From Centrapalus pauciflorus (taxonomy: Eukaryota; Streptophyta; Magnoliopsida; Asterales; Asteraceae), in contig JAANYP010008000.1 in assembly GCA_020465985.1 (NCBI GenBank), forward strand, positions 1-64,000: a stretch of DNA of 64,000 bases, read 5' to 3'. The notes under the pieces are model-generated. The model was not told the origin of the DNA and did not search any database. It saw nothing but the letters and a program-made list of their open reading frames with translations. Below, piece by piece: positions 40,280 through 53,678 of the stretch. A program made the translations under genes and the position numbers. Within the stretch, counting starts at the first letter, position 1. Each line of letters starts with the position of its first letter.

Positions 40280-42530
40280 TGTGACACCCTTGCCACATTA
40301 ACCACCATTTACAGTATACCCAGGATTAATCACCAACGAATAATTACATAATGATCTGATAGCTTGAACTACAGTGCGGAAGCATAAAATACAAAATAAA
40401 ATAAAACAAATTTGTGTCCAACACCCTACGGTGCTACATAGGTTACACATCTAAGTCTACAACTTCAGAAGTATTACATTATCCCCAAATTTATTACAAC
40501 AGTAATTTCATAACCAAATACCAAGTTAAACCGTAGAAGTCTTCAAATACTTCAACAAACGTCCTAGTTAGATGGTCCCGCAGCGGATTTCCCCCTTTTC
40601 CTGTAAAAATGTAACAACTGAAGGGGTAAGCTAAAGCTTAGTGAATACCATACGATTTTACACATTCTACAAATCATTATGATGCCACCCAGGGTAACCG
40701 CGGTAACACATACCGTATACCCCACACGTACTCCAAGTACGCAAACCCGAGCCGCAGCTCCTTCGAGCTGACACTCGGCATAAGAATAACCAACCATCTG
40801 AGGCAGACATTATATCGGGGATGACCTACTGTCTATCCTGACCACAGAGGTGTCAAACTCTTGGTCATATAGCACAGTAACATCAGAGTACAGATGCGAC
40901 CACGCAGATCCATCGAAAAGGATGCACAACAAATGAACGGACATGCAACAAGTATGAATGTGCATCAACATATACGCATGTTAGTAGAATGCCAAACAAA
41001 TATGAAACAACATGCCTCATCAGGCAATGCAAACATAATGCAGATGCAGCAATGTTAAAATCAAAGGTACTCACAGTGGGTGCGTTATTAATCTTTTAGC
41101 AATATTATTTCTCCTCGGAATTTCAACCGGATCAACCAAGTACCCCACTGTGGGTTAAACAACACCACAAGGGACCTGTTTCATTTCCATAATGAAAACA
41201 TATTATCATTATATGTTCTTTAACAATTACCATCAACTTGTATAAAATAAAGTGCTATAACATTCGGAAACGTCATCCGAAACTCATATTTTAAACCAAT
41301 ATTCGAGGTGTTATTATTCACAATTAACCCTCCATTATATGCCTTCTTATAGTACACAAGATATCCCAAAAGTGTGTTTAATTGTCCATAAATTCGGATC
41401 CTTTTAAACCCATCCGAATTACCCCAAAACAAACGAACTCGCCGAGTAGGCTCATGGAACTCGCCGAGTTCCTGTCCGAATTTCGGACCCTTAGTTGAAT
41501 TTCGGACACATCCGGATTGGGTTGACCCATCCGAGTTCGGGTTGACCCATCCGAATTCGGACCCTCCGAGTTCGGTTCTTAGTTTTTGACTTCGGTCCTA
41601 TTCAAATTTCGGATCTTATCCGAATTCGGATCCAACACTTATGAATTTTTATGAAGATTTATTCATCTGTTCTTCAGTACTCGCCGAGTTCACATGCAGG
41701 TTTGCTATTTCGCAGCTACGGGTTTTTAAGTAAAAATTGCCAAAACTTAAATCTAACAACATGCAATTCATAATAATGCTATACTAACATATAATGAACG
41801 TTTCTACATCATTTTTCACATCCATAACATTCTAATTCGTCCAGATTGGATCAAAATTGAAAAAAAACCTCAAGAACACTAAAAACTTACAAAAATTAAG
41901 ATTTCTAACCTTTTAGGACGAATTAACCGATGATTCTTGTTTCAGATGCTTCAATGATGTTCAACAATCGATTCTCCACTGATTTAACACACATGCATCA
42001 ACAATTTCTCAGTTTATAAATCCGAATTTTGAATCTTTATAACTTCCAAATAAATCCCAAATTGAGATATAATGTTTCTTACCTTAAATTCACTTGAATC
42101 TTGTTTATATTCAGCCTTGATTCACGAATTTGGTTCCACAAATTCGAATTCCAGTAGGAAATATCAGAGATTTTTAGAGAGATTTCTAGAGAGAGAGAGC
42201 TTGGGTTATAGAGAGAGAATGAGATAGTTCAAAATGAAAGACTAAGGGCCTTTTATTCCATAATTTCAACTTTGGACACTTTTAGCCCCTCAACTTATCC
42301 GGTTCCAATAAATACTGATTTCCATCATAATTTTCATCATCACTCACTTTTAACAATCATACTAAATAACTAAAATTGAAATTCTCAAATTTCTTAATTT
42401 CTTAAAATAACAACCAACTTTTAAATATCCAGATATATAATCATTTTTCATAATCCAACTTAATTATATTCATTACGAAATTTAAACTAAATATCCTCAA
42501 ATTACGATAATAAAATTTTAGGATGTTACA
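40280..42530 (-). mobile_element. Solo LTR, 2251 bp, with perfect 5-bp duplication
   Basis: Read on the minus strand it starts TGTAACATCC and ends GGGTGTCACA, typical LTR termini. Perfect 5-bp duplications AAAGT flank it at 40275-40279 and 42531-42535. No second LTR, primer site or internal region is present, so it is the product of LTR-LTR recombination. Around 41430-41700 it has a cluster of GGATCCGAATTCGG-like and ACTCGCCGAGT repeats. The paralogous empty site lies near 49350. Open frames inside it are not genes. Confidence 0.9.
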
Positions 42531-42648
42531 AAAGTCAAGACTAAAAGGAATGGATCATCAATCCATTAAAAAGTTATAGCATTTAGTTTTGTTATTGAGA
42601 TTTGAAAGGTCTTTTGTTTATTGTAATAAAACTTTTTAGCTTTTAAAA

Positions 42649-43202
42649 GGGCTAAAGCTATACAATAGCAGTATACTTTTTAAGGTGTATCGATATAGTA
42701 CGTGTACTTTTTATATTGTTAATATGATACCTTTACTTTTTATGAACAATTATTTCGCCTAGCTTTGCGCAGTTGTGGAAGAATCATCGGTACGAACTTG
42801 TTCACCGTTGGATCTGCGTGAAATTTGAGGAGAAGCTTCACAACACATAGTTCTTCTATCTGGACGGTGGAGATCGTCATTGGATATTTCTACAGAGGTC
42901 TGTAGGTGTTTGAAGTTGGGTGTGCTGTGTGATTTATCCTACCAGGTTATCAAAAGGACGAGAAAGTGTATTTGATGCTTCAATTATGGAAATTTGAACA
43001 TTAATAAAAAGAGAAATTTCACTCTTAACATGTATAGCCAGTAACCGGTTACCAAAGGTATCATATTGGTATGAAAAAATGTAGTACACGTATCAAATTT
43101 GAACGATTCAGAAAGTACACGTGTAATATGAATAATTAAAATAATACACGTACCATATCGATACATTTTAAAAAGTACACAACTATTTGACGGCTTTAGC
43201 CC
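42649..43202. mobile_element. Small MULE (GGGCTAAAGC termini), possible Pack-MULE
   Basis: A 554-bp element with terminal inverted repeats of about 75 bp (GGGCTAAAGC...GTATCGATATRGTACGTGT). A perfect 9-bp duplication CTTTTAAAA lies at 42640-42648 and 43203-43211. The 200-bp centre (about 42755-42960) is of higher complexity and GC than the arms, as if captured from elsewhere. No protein domain was identified in it. Confidence 0.82.
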
Positions 43203-43518
43203 CTTTTAAAAAACACAAACTAAAAGTTATCCAATTAAATTAAAGAAATTATAATAAACTAAAAAAAACGGATACTATATTTTGATTCATGTAATGAGTA
43301 TAAATTAAACAAATCTAATAAGTTGGAGAAAAACAATTAATTACTAACCAAAAAATATACAAAACAAATGTTTTATCATCTATCGTGATTATTATAGTAA
43401 TAAAAGTTATGATATATAACTGGAAATAATGATAAACGAATAATATAGTAAACCGATATATTTTTCTTAAAATCTTTTTGTTGAGTTGGTCGATATTTAA
43501 AATAATAATATTATTAAA

Positions 43519-45074
43519 GAGTTAATTACAAAAATGGTCCTTGTGGTTTGTCTTAAAATTTGAATTTGGTCCCTGAACTTTTAATTTTGCAGAAACGGTC
43601 CTTATTTTCATAGTTTGTTTGCAATTTTGGTCCCTCAACCTATTAACTTTTCTAATATGACCAAGTTACCCTTATTTTAATGCAAACTATAGGGATCATT
43701 TCTACAATTAATTTTTTAACTCTTTTTTATTCTTAATTAAATAAATTATTTTTTTGTGTTACTTAAATTTAATAAACTATAAAAAATAGAAAAGAATTAT
43801 TTAATTATTTATGTTGGTTCATAAATGATTTAGATATTTTTAGTCTTAATTAATTTTAATTTACTATAATCAAAGTGTAAACCAAGCAAAATTTATAATC
43901 GAAAAAATCATTTGTGCTTAAAAATTATTTTTTTAAAGGTTTCATAAATAAGAAAATTTTTCTGAATAATTGTTTATACTGGTTCATATATTTATAATAA
44001 AAAAATATTTATGTTGATCAAACCACAAAGACCATTTATGTAGTTGACTCTACTTTATTTTTAGTGTTAATTAACTTTATTAAATTATTAAAAAAATTAT
44101 TTATGAGCTAACAGTTTAATTAAAGTTAAAAATATTAAAGAACTTAAATAAATAAAATGTTAATGTTTAATTTGACCGAGTCAAAAAAACTTTCAAATGG
44201 TTTAAGACAACTCAGTTTTTTTTATTTAACGTATCAATTGGTTTATCGTTTTAATTTTTAATTACATCAAAAAGATTAAAATTTTAGGTCCATATAACAT
44301 CTTTGAGATTCATGATTAACAACTTTAATCATCAAACTTTGGTTTGTCAGACATTTACATAAAAATCGAGAAATATAAATAGGTTTTTAATCTTTTTTCG
44401 TCTTTCAATTTGACTTTTCATTTTAATCTGATTAAATCGACACCTTAAAAAATTAAACCATATAGATTCATCACTTTACCATTATCACCTTGCTTTGATA
44501 TAAATGTGAATGGATTATAAAATAAAATCTTTGGCCGATTTTATTTAAGAAGAAAGTAAAATATATTTGACCAACAAACATATTTTTATTATAAATTTAT
44601 GAACCAACATAAATAATCATAGAGTCAAATATTTTTATAATATTTTATATACGTAACCTCTAGAAAATAGTTTCTAAACATAAATGATTTTTTCGATTAT
44701 AAATATTGATTGGTTTACACTTTGATTATAGTAAATTAAAATTAATTAAGACTAAAAATATCTAAATCGTTTATGAACCAACATAAATAATTAAAAACTT
44801 TTTTTATTTTTTTATAGTTTATTAAATTTAAGTAACACTAAAAAATAATTTATTTAATTAAGAATAAAAAAGAGTTAAAAAATTAATTGTAGAAATGGTC
44901 CCTATAGTTTGCATCAAATAAGGGCAATTTGGTCATATTAGAAAAGTTAATAGGTTGAGGGACCAAAATTGCAAACAAACTATGAAAATAAGGACCGTTT
45001 CTGCAAAATTGAAAGTTCAGGGACCAAATCCAAATTTTAGGACAAAGCACAGGGACCATTTTTGTAATTAACTC
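43519..45074. mobile_element. MULE-type element with about 500-bp inverted arms
   Basis: A 1556-bp element. Arms 43519-about 44020 and about 44560-45074 are reverse complements, beginning GAGTTAATTACAAAAATGG. A perfect 9-bp duplication ATTATTAAA lies at 43510-43518 and 45075-45083. Termini with TTGGTCC...GGACCAAA words belong to a widespread plant MULE type. The interior has no transposase. Confidence 0.9.
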
Positions 45075-45241
45075 ATTATTAAAAAAACAAAACTTAATAA
45101 ACTAAACACAACAAACTAATTAGAATTAATCGAAGATTACAAAAAGACCAAAATAAGTCATTATAAAACACTAAAAATATAATTATAATATATAGAAAAT
45201 AAATATTATCTTAAAATGTATAATAATTAATTAGTATTTAA

Positions 45242-45933
45242 ACAAACTTAATTTAAATAATAATGTAATGTGTTAACATTCTAATTATATATGAGTTACA
45301 TATAACTAATAAAAAATATATATAAGCACAAATTAATTAAATCCTAGAATATATATTGTTTTATAAAAGTTTTCTCTAGTGCATTTTAGCACAATAAAAA
45401 ATAATTAATACTTATATTTTACTCTCTAACACATTTTAGCAAACCTTATTAAAAAACTATTTTTTATTATTGATGTGAGAAGAATAAATTTACAAATTCC
45501 ACATATGAATAATATTTTGAGCAAAATATTTTTGTCTAATGAATGTTTTAGTAATAGCTACAATCGATGAATTTATTCAAATATAAAACAAACTTAATTT
45601 AAATAATAATGTAATGTGTTAACATTCTAATTATATATGAGTTACATATAACTAAAAAAATATATATATATAAGCACAAATTAATTAAATCCTAGAATAT
45701 ATATTGTTTTATAAAAGTTTTCTCTAGTGCATTTTAGCACAATAAAAAATAATTAATACTTATATTTTGCTCTCTAACACATTTTAGCAAACCTCATTTA
45801 AAAATTATTTTTTATTATTGATGTGAGAAGAATAAATTTGCAAATTCCACATATGAATAGTATTTTGAGCAAAATATTTTTGTCTAATGAATGTTTTAGT
45901 AATAGCTATAATCCATTAATTTATTCAAATATA
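45242..45933. repeat. Tandem duplication of a 346-bp unit
   Basis: Two head-to-tail copies, 45242-45587 and 45588-45933, very similar and starting AACAAACTTAATTTAAATAA. Each contains AGCACAATAAAAAATAATTA and TCTAACACATTTTAGCAAAC. They differ by a few substitutions and small A/T-run length changes. Non-coding; origin unknown. Confidence 0.9.
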
Positions 45934-47705
45934 AATTTGGTTTAATTAATATTGGATTTAGGAGGGTGAGTACATCATATCCCTCGTCTTTAGGAAAAAC
46001 ATTTATTTTGATTTTATTCATTTTTATTTTTTTAAGATTAATTATGTCTTAACACATCACCTTAGATTATTTTTATGAATAGAACTATTCATATTACATA
46101 AAAAATATAAAATAAATTAATATTTTCATTATTATATACACGTCTTTTTAATAGTTTTATAAGTATTAAAACGTAAACAAAGTATTTTATGTAATTTTAG
46201 GATGTCTTCAAATTTCATATTATATTGCTTTAAGATATAACTTATTGTTATTAAAATGGTTCTGAAAACATTAGTTAAATGCTAATAATAACTAAAATAT
46301 TTTTTTAATTAATAATTGATAAAGAATATTTAAATTAAATAGTATACTATAAGTAAACAATACAAACAAATTAAAATTTCCAATATTAATTATATGCACA
46401 TGTCTTTTCTTTTTTTTTTTTTTTTCGGTAATTTTACAAGTTTAATACATAAAGTCAAATATATTAAAACTGAATAATTTGATAATCGTAATAACAAACA
46501 ACGATAGCTAAATTAATCATTAAAATTTTAGTAAAACCTTTTGTTACGGTAGTTATCTAATTATTAATTTCAAGATACTATAACAGTTTTTACACGTGAA
46601 TCCAAACATCCATAGTTGTTAGTTGTTGTATATGTGTACTAGTTCACCGTGAAGATACATTGTTTTTATATAAGCTTACTTAAAAATAAAATAATATACA
46701 AACTCTTAAAAGTATCTTTATTTCAATTGGGGAATGGGGAAAGTGTTATATCTATTATCAAATTATACGATTTTACTCGTTTGAGATTTTTTGTTTAACA
46801 GAAAATAGTTAGAAGTTTTAATCATAAAAATGATCAAACTACGAGGTTTTTACGCAAATTTCTCGAACTTAAGTAATCCACTAAAAACTCACTTAAATCG
46901 TCATAAATGACAACCAGTAGGGTTTTTAAGTTTAATAATATCAGTGAGTGTATTTATTTATATATATGTACAGTGCCAGTTGTATTATAATTATAATAAT
47001 ATGTGCAAATGCAATTGATAGTCAGTCGTCCCGCATCGTACGTACATCTTCCACACGGTTTCTTGCCCACTGTCAAACTTTTCTATAGTGTTGACTTTTT
47101 TAATTCAAAGTCTCCATTTTATATTACACGCAACGCAAATTTAACCCTATTCACTATTTATAAATAAATGAAATATTCTAGCATTTACTTTTGGATATTC
47201 AACATTCTTACATTCCAATAAATACAATATGATTATTTATATATAACACATATAGACTAAAAAATAAAGCATACAAATATTAATTTTTTTTATTTAAAAA
47301 AATATATTATTATTTATCATTAACTATAATTTTTTTAGTGTTCTAAACAAATATAAATGACAATATTTTTATCATCATTTTAAACTTTTTATTATACTAT
47401 ATATCAACTTAATTATTAATATATATTTAAATCTGATCATCATCATTTTAAACTTTTTAAAAGTTTGTTGTAGAAATTTACATATGTACTTGGTTAGTAG
47501 TAATAAAATATTAATTAATTCTGCTTTTGCGAAGAATAATTAATTGTTCTTAGGTCTAGGATTGGTCGATGGCGAATAATAGTTATTCACTTATTCTATA
47601 TCGTCACGGCTGTCGACACATAAATTAATAAAAATAACGAAGAGTATAAAAAAATAATTTTTAAAAATTACAATAAACTAAAATTATGATAAATGTTAAT
47701 TCAAA
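45934..47705. other. AT-rich intergenic, no gene recognised
   Basis: Very AT-rich, with a T homopolymer near 46410. No open frame of note and no repeat boundary that I could define. Confidence 0.5.
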
Positions 47706-47712
47706 TATATTA

Positions 47713-49006
47713 AACTAGTTTATAACCTACGTATTACGTGGATATTCTTAATTAAATTTATTTATATAAAATGTATATGAGTAAAAATAAAAACATACAA
47801 AAATAATAATTGTGTTTATTTATTATTATTTGCAGATTAAAAAATAGAGTATATTTATCTTTTTTAAAAATATTAAATTTTATTTATTTTTTATTTTTCA
47901 TAAGTTGTAATTATCTTTTTGGTGAATGTAAAGGTGACACGTGACATTTGATGTTTCATTTGTCATACATAATAATAATAATTTACACAACTAATTCAAA
48001 TTTTTACATCTGGATCTAATTATGATTATTATGGATAATAAATTATGGATATTTATTTTAAGTAAACATTAAATTATAAATGTTACAAAATCTAATTTAT
48101 TACTATTTAATTAATTAAAATAAATAAAGTTAAAATTTAATGCAATTAAGTCAATGTGTTAAATTTAGAAAAAAGATGTGGAAAATAAAATTTTCTTGTA
48201 TTGTAGAAGTGACATATGATATGAATTGTTTTGTTTTATAATAATATATAGGTTAATCAACCCATGTATTACATGGGTTGATTTAGAAAATACATATTTT
48301 TTTTAAAAAAATTTATATATAATTAAAATAAAAAAAAATCGAAAGCTAGTTAAATAAAGATAAAAAATACTTAGTTGTTTGATATTAAGTAAAAAATATT
48401 ATTATATTTTATTATTAAAAACAATTAATATGTGTTTGCAAAAAAAATGTTTTTTTTTAATTTTTATTAACTTCAAATATGAAATAATGAAATATCAATG
48501 TAAGAAAAGCAAAAAACTTCAATATGTGAATGTGTATATATTTTGAAAATGATAAAATATAAAAATGGAATATATGAAAATCAGCAATCAAAATTTATCA
48601 TATTCACAATTGAAGTTTTATCAATTAAATTTTAAATCTTGTTAGCAAATAATTAACAAAAATTTTAACTTTATTTACTACACTTCTGCATTTAAATCCA
48701 ATTTTTTTACATTTGAATTTAACTATGATCATTAACGATAATAATGATACATATTTATTTTAGGTAAATATAAATTTAATATTAATTCATTAATAAAAAA
48801 TTTAAAATCAAAATTTAATGTAATTAAGTTAAGTTAGTAAATTTAGAAAATGAATTAAAATGGAATAGCTATAATTATTGATTTTAATAAGGGTATAAGA
48901 GACCTTTCATAAATAATCATGAGTTGTCATTAATCTGGACCATTGACTTCTTTCTATCCAATAGTTCAGAAACTCCAAATGATTTTCTTATTTTATACAG
49001 TATAGA
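47713..49006 (-). mobile_element. Composite Helitron array, left inverted copy
   Basis: This is the reverse complement of 53959-55205. On the minus strand it starts at 49006 (TCTATACTGTATAAAATAAG), has an internal hairpin AACCCATGTAATACATGGGTT near 48257-48279, and ends at 47713 with ACGTAATACGTAGG...CTAG. It thus looks like two or three Helitron modules joined head to tail. Non-coding. Confidence 0.7.
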
Positions 49007-49680
49007 TTGTTAATAAAACTAAAAAAAAAAAAAACAAAAACCAATATCATTTATAATAATCGTATTTTTAAAAAACTATTAAATTGTATATGTAGTAAGT
49101 AAAAATATTTTTTTTAACTAAAATGTCAATTTTTAATAAGTTTTTTATAAATAAAATAATACATTAATATATTAATAGTTACAACTGATAAGTATTAGTT
49201 AGTTAATGTATATATAAAATTCAAATGGACTTTTAGTGAAATCACATGAAGACAATAAATCAAAAACAAAATAAATAGTAAAATATATTACTGGCTATTT
49301 ATTAGCACGATATTATAGGTCGAAAATAGAAACAACAAAAAGTTTGAGATCGAAAGGAATGGATCATCAATCCATGAAAAATTGTGGCATTTAACTTTGT
49401 TATTAGCCTATTAGAAGATATTTCATTCAGACTAGATATGATAACGGGGCGGGTTTGGGCCAGAAAATGAAAATCTTGTTCCCTTTTAAAGAAACCACGT
49501 GTATTAAACGGAATTACCCCATCGGGTACGCGGGGAAACCCACGAGGAATTGGGGAAACCCATTTATAAATCAATAATATGAAATTTAACATGCATGTCA
49601 CTCCTCATACCATATAGACTAAACCCAACTTGTTGTGGACCCATTAATTGATTTATGAAATTGGAGGAATAATGGAATCT
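49007..49680. repeat. Repeat with empty site for the solo LTR
   Basis: 49300-49410 is the uninterrupted paralogue of the flanks of the 40.28-42.53 kb solo LTR (AACAAAAAGTTTGAGATCG vs interrupted AAAAAAGT/CAAGACTAAA). It also contains a GC-richer patch near 49440-49560 (ACGGGGCGGGTTTGGG) resembling the hAT elements with GGGGA words. No gene. Confidence 0.55.
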
Positions 49681-49688
49681 ATCTATAT

Positions 49689-50572
49689 TCTATATATATT
49701 AATAAAGTAAAATAATTCGTAACACGTGTCACTTCCTTAGCTCTTCTTATTTTTGTTTTTCTCACTCATTTTGCCTAATATAACTCTTTCAATTAATTTA
49801 TATAATTTATTTTTAAAAAAATTACTAATATAATAAAATGATTTTATATGTTTCCAAATTTAACCTCTGATTTACCTAAAATGTTTTTTCAAGAATTATA
49901 TATCGATTTATAAAACAAACTTTTTTGTTTTTAAACTTTAAATTAAACTTTACATGTTTTAATCCTAATTATAATTTATAAATTTAATAAATAATAATAA
50001 ATAACTTTACTAATTTCTCGTGATGTTATGTGTCAACACCCAACAATGTACACGTGTCATATCTTTCTAAAATTACTTATAATATGATAAGATTTAAAAT
50101 CAATTCAAATTAAATATTCATATTTCAATAATTGATAATTACAATATAATAGAAAGTTTAAAGATGATTAAAAAAAAAAAACTTATTATCATTCATACGT
50201 ATCTAGAAGTCTATAAAGTTTATTGTTTATGTCAAATAATAAATATAAGGGTGCTACTATTCTCACCCCATAAATTTTTATTTCTACCACATCAATTTTT
50301 AGTTCTACCTCATCATTTTTACTATATTATTAAAATTTAGTTTTTTGTAGTTAATTAGCCAATAGAAAAATGATAGATTATATCATTTCACTTTTCAAGG
50401 TCAATCTAACCTTTTTTCTACCCCATCATAGGGTGTAAATAGACTACCCCTAAATATAATACTTGTATTTTTTATAAAATTAAAATTTTTATATTTTAAT
50501 TATTAGTTTGTATGTATTTAATATAAAAACTGTATATTAAAACATTCGCGTACTATGCGGTTAATAAACTAG
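49689..50572 (+). mobile_element. Non-autonomous Helitron carrying a MITE
   Basis: A probable 5' TC end at 49689 (TCTATATATATT; alternatives lie at 49679 and 49683) and a 3' end with hairpin CGCGTACTATGCGG followed by TTAATAAACTAG|T. It is paralogous to 12001-12690. A smaller element is inserted at 50248-50451. No Rep/helicase. Confidence 0.68.
50248..50451. mobile_element. MITE inserted in Helitron
   Basis: A 204-bp element with imperfect inverted ends (left AGGGTGCTACTATTCTCACC, right end reversed AGGGGTAGTCTATTTACACC) and a 7-bp duplication AAATATA at 50241-50247 and 50452-50458. The related Helitron-like repeat at about 12545 lacks it. Confidence 0.75.
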
Positions 50573-51660
50573 TATATAATAATTAATTAACTAGGGACAC
50601 TATGCATGCATGCAGCTGTTGACAACTCTAGAAGGTCAACATTCAAACGTTTAATTATACGTTTTTTTTAATATTTATTAAAAAATAAATCAAGTTTTAC
50701 GAGATTTTTGCATGATAATTATATTTTAAAATCGACATAAAGAATCTAACGGTATCTATATCTATATCTACTACACTATTAAATAAGTAACTAACATAAC
50801 ACGTGTCATGATCTCATTTGATTTGCCACATTCCGCTCTTTTCTTTTATGACTTTACTAGTTAATGAACTCACGTAATACGTGGACATATTTAAAAAAAA
50901 TATTTTGTTATATAATATGTATGTAAACTTATAATTAAATCATATAAATATTAATTATTATAAAAAATACCAGAAAAGTAATTTATTTGTAAAAAATATT
51001 TTTTATCTATATTTTTAAACTTAGGTGAATAATAGTTGTTTTTTTAATGTTAATTATTTTAAATTTTTTATTTCCTAATTAACAAAACATGTTATGACAT
51101 ATGTGTTCCGTTATTATTGCTTTTTTTTTTCTAATATAATCTTATTTATTTTAATATATTATTTTATATTTTATAATAATATACTTATATATTTTTAATT
51201 GATACAATTTAAGATTTTTTACTTTATAGATATATTTTAAAGTTTATATATAGATTATATAATTTAAGATTTTTTTAATTGGTTAAAAAAACAAATGTTA
51301 AATAGATAATAAAAACAAATAACATTGTTGGAGAATGTCAAATAGTGGATATAGTTAATTATTTATTAATTAATTTATTTTTATTTTAAAAATAATAATG
51401 TGTATTTATCTTTTCCAGATGTAACTTAATAAATTTAATTTTTTTTATTTAACATATAATCTTATTTATTTTAATATTTATTTTGAAGATTATAAATTAA
51501 GTATATAAGTATAGATAATATAAGATTTTCAGTTTATTACGTTTTAATAAATTAATGACTAAATAAATATATGACACTAAAATCTTGATTTGATCTTAAA
51601 CTTATGAGTTGTATTTATCTTTTATTTTAAAAATAAAAAGTTGTGTTTATCTTCTGTGGT
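50573..51660. other. AT-rich DNA with a reversed Helitron 3' end
   Basis: Near 50856-50885 the plus strand reads ACTAGTTAATGAACTCACG followed by TAATACGTGG. This is the reverse complement of a Helitron 3' terminus and matches the plus-strand terminus at 55277-55310. A minus-oriented Helitron therefore starts here; its 5' end was not defined. No gene. Confidence 0.5.
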
Positions 51661-51661
51661 G

Positions 51662-51778
<117 letters not shown>

Positions 51779-52443
51779 CTAAATTTACTTTAAAATTTTA
51801 AAGCACATCAAATTTTTCCAAATACAATATGTTTAATTTAATAACTAATTAACTAAAATTAAACAAACTTTTTTATTCTTAAAATTATTATATTATACAT
51901 ATTTATAAATATTTATTTTTAAAATTAACTCATTTAATATATGAATATTAACCTAGGAAAATAATAATAGTCGTGTCAATTAATAATATTTTTTCTTATA
52001 TACATTTTATACAATAAATTTTATTAAAAATATCCACGGTAATAAACTATTTGTTATAAAGGACAACACAAATTGACACATGAAATCAACGTATTTTATC
52101 TAAAAAGATAAATATATATTATTATTTTTAAATAAAATACAATAAAAGATATATACAAATTATTATTACAAATATAAATACATTGTATTATTTATAAAAT
52201 AAAATGAATTAAAAGATAAATACAGTTCATTATTTTAAAATCTACAAACATTAATAAATAATTAACTCTATCAACTATTTTACATAAAATAACAAATAAT
52301 TAAGATTACATTTGGAAAGAAAAAAATATAATATTAATAAAGAACATAAATCATAAAGATTATATAAAAAATAATAACTATTTAAAAAGTAAACATACTA
52401 TAATAGTAATAATTAATATTTCATAATATTTTATTTATTATTA

Positions 52444-52446
<3 letters not shown>

Positions 52447-52518
<72 letters not shown>
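52447..52518. repeat. (TA)n microsatellite
   Basis: A TA tract immediately left of the inverted-repeat-ended unit that starts at 52519 (GGGTCAGGTTC). Confidence 0.95.
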
Positions 52519-52522
<4 letters not shown>

Positions 52523-53200
52523 CAGGTTCTATGGGGCACCTGTATGCATTGTGCACTTTGGGAACCTGTATGCACCGTTAGATCTTGAATTTTAATGGTT
52601 CAGATTGTAGTGGCAAAAGGGTAATTAACTTGAAAATGGGTGCACGAGTGCATAACTTCTCGTGCGCGGAAGGACAAAATCGGAAGATTATGCTTGAATT
52701 CAGAAAATATTTTATCCGAATCTAAACAAACATGATGCATCTTCATCAAATTTATTGGATTCGTATTCAAACACGATGCATCTTCATCCAATTCAAATTC
52801 AAACATGACGCATTTCGACCATATTCATCCTCGTCTTTGTTCCATCATTATGCATCACCAAAATCGTGATGCATTTCGACATTTAAACGTGTTAATTTCG
52901 TGATGCATCTCTGAAATTTAAACGTGTTCATCAACGTCTTCAATGTGTTCATCATTGTCATGAAAACTGGTTGAGAGAAAGAGAGATGGAGAGAGGCTAA
53001 CCATGAAAGAGAAAGGGAAAGAGAGAGAAAAGGGGATGGATTTATGGAAAGGTAATAAATGATAAATATTAAATTAAATCTTATAATTTAACAATATATT
53101 ATTAAGCATTCCCAAAATCACTTAATGCACCATTTGTAAACAAGCAATGCATTTTTGGTTCCCATTTGGTTTCCGATGCATATGGTGCCCCATAGAACCT

Positions 53201-53202
<2 letters not shown>
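52519..53202. mobile_element. (TA)n-embedded element, GATGCAT type (unit B)
   Basis: A 684-bp unit bordered by (TA)n on both sides. The left end GGGTCAGGTTCTATGGGGCA and the reverse complement of the right end, TTGAGGTTCTATGGGGCACC, are inverted repeats extended by TATGCAT words. The interior has repeated GATGCATCTTCATC/GATGCATTTCGAC and GAGAGA runs, like unit A2. No coding capacity. Confidence 0.65.

Positions 53203-53260
<58 letters not shown>
53203..53260. repeat. (TA)n microsatellite shared by two units
   Basis: The TA tract separates unit B from unit C; both units end in a GRGTCAGGTTC-like motif against the tract. Confidence 0.95.
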
Positions 53261-53264
<4 letters not shown>

Positions 53265-53678
53265 TCAGGTTCAAAAAAGTACCTCTCGAAATCAAGTGTA
53301 CCCGAAGGTACCAACCTTAAAAAACTTTTTTTAAATTTTTTTTCTCATAACCATGTTTAAATTAATGTTATACACATGATATATGAATTTCACATACATT
53401 CACACTTTCTGTGTCCTTAAAACTTATGTGAATGCTCAATGCATATTTATGTGAATGATCATCCATGTGAATGGTCATTTCACACAATGTGAATGGTGTG
53501 AATGACCATTCACATGATCTTTTTTTATCATTCACAAGATTTATGATGTTGCTCCTTTTGAAAAAATGTCTTATAATGTTGTCTTATACATGTTTATTCA
53601 AAAAAATATATGTGAATGATCATTCACATTAGGGTACGCTGGGTACGCTGGAATCTCATAGGTACGCTGATGAACCTG

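Noticed and set aside
40564..41432. Three short minus-strand genes
   Set aside because: They lie within the solo LTR and lack domains.
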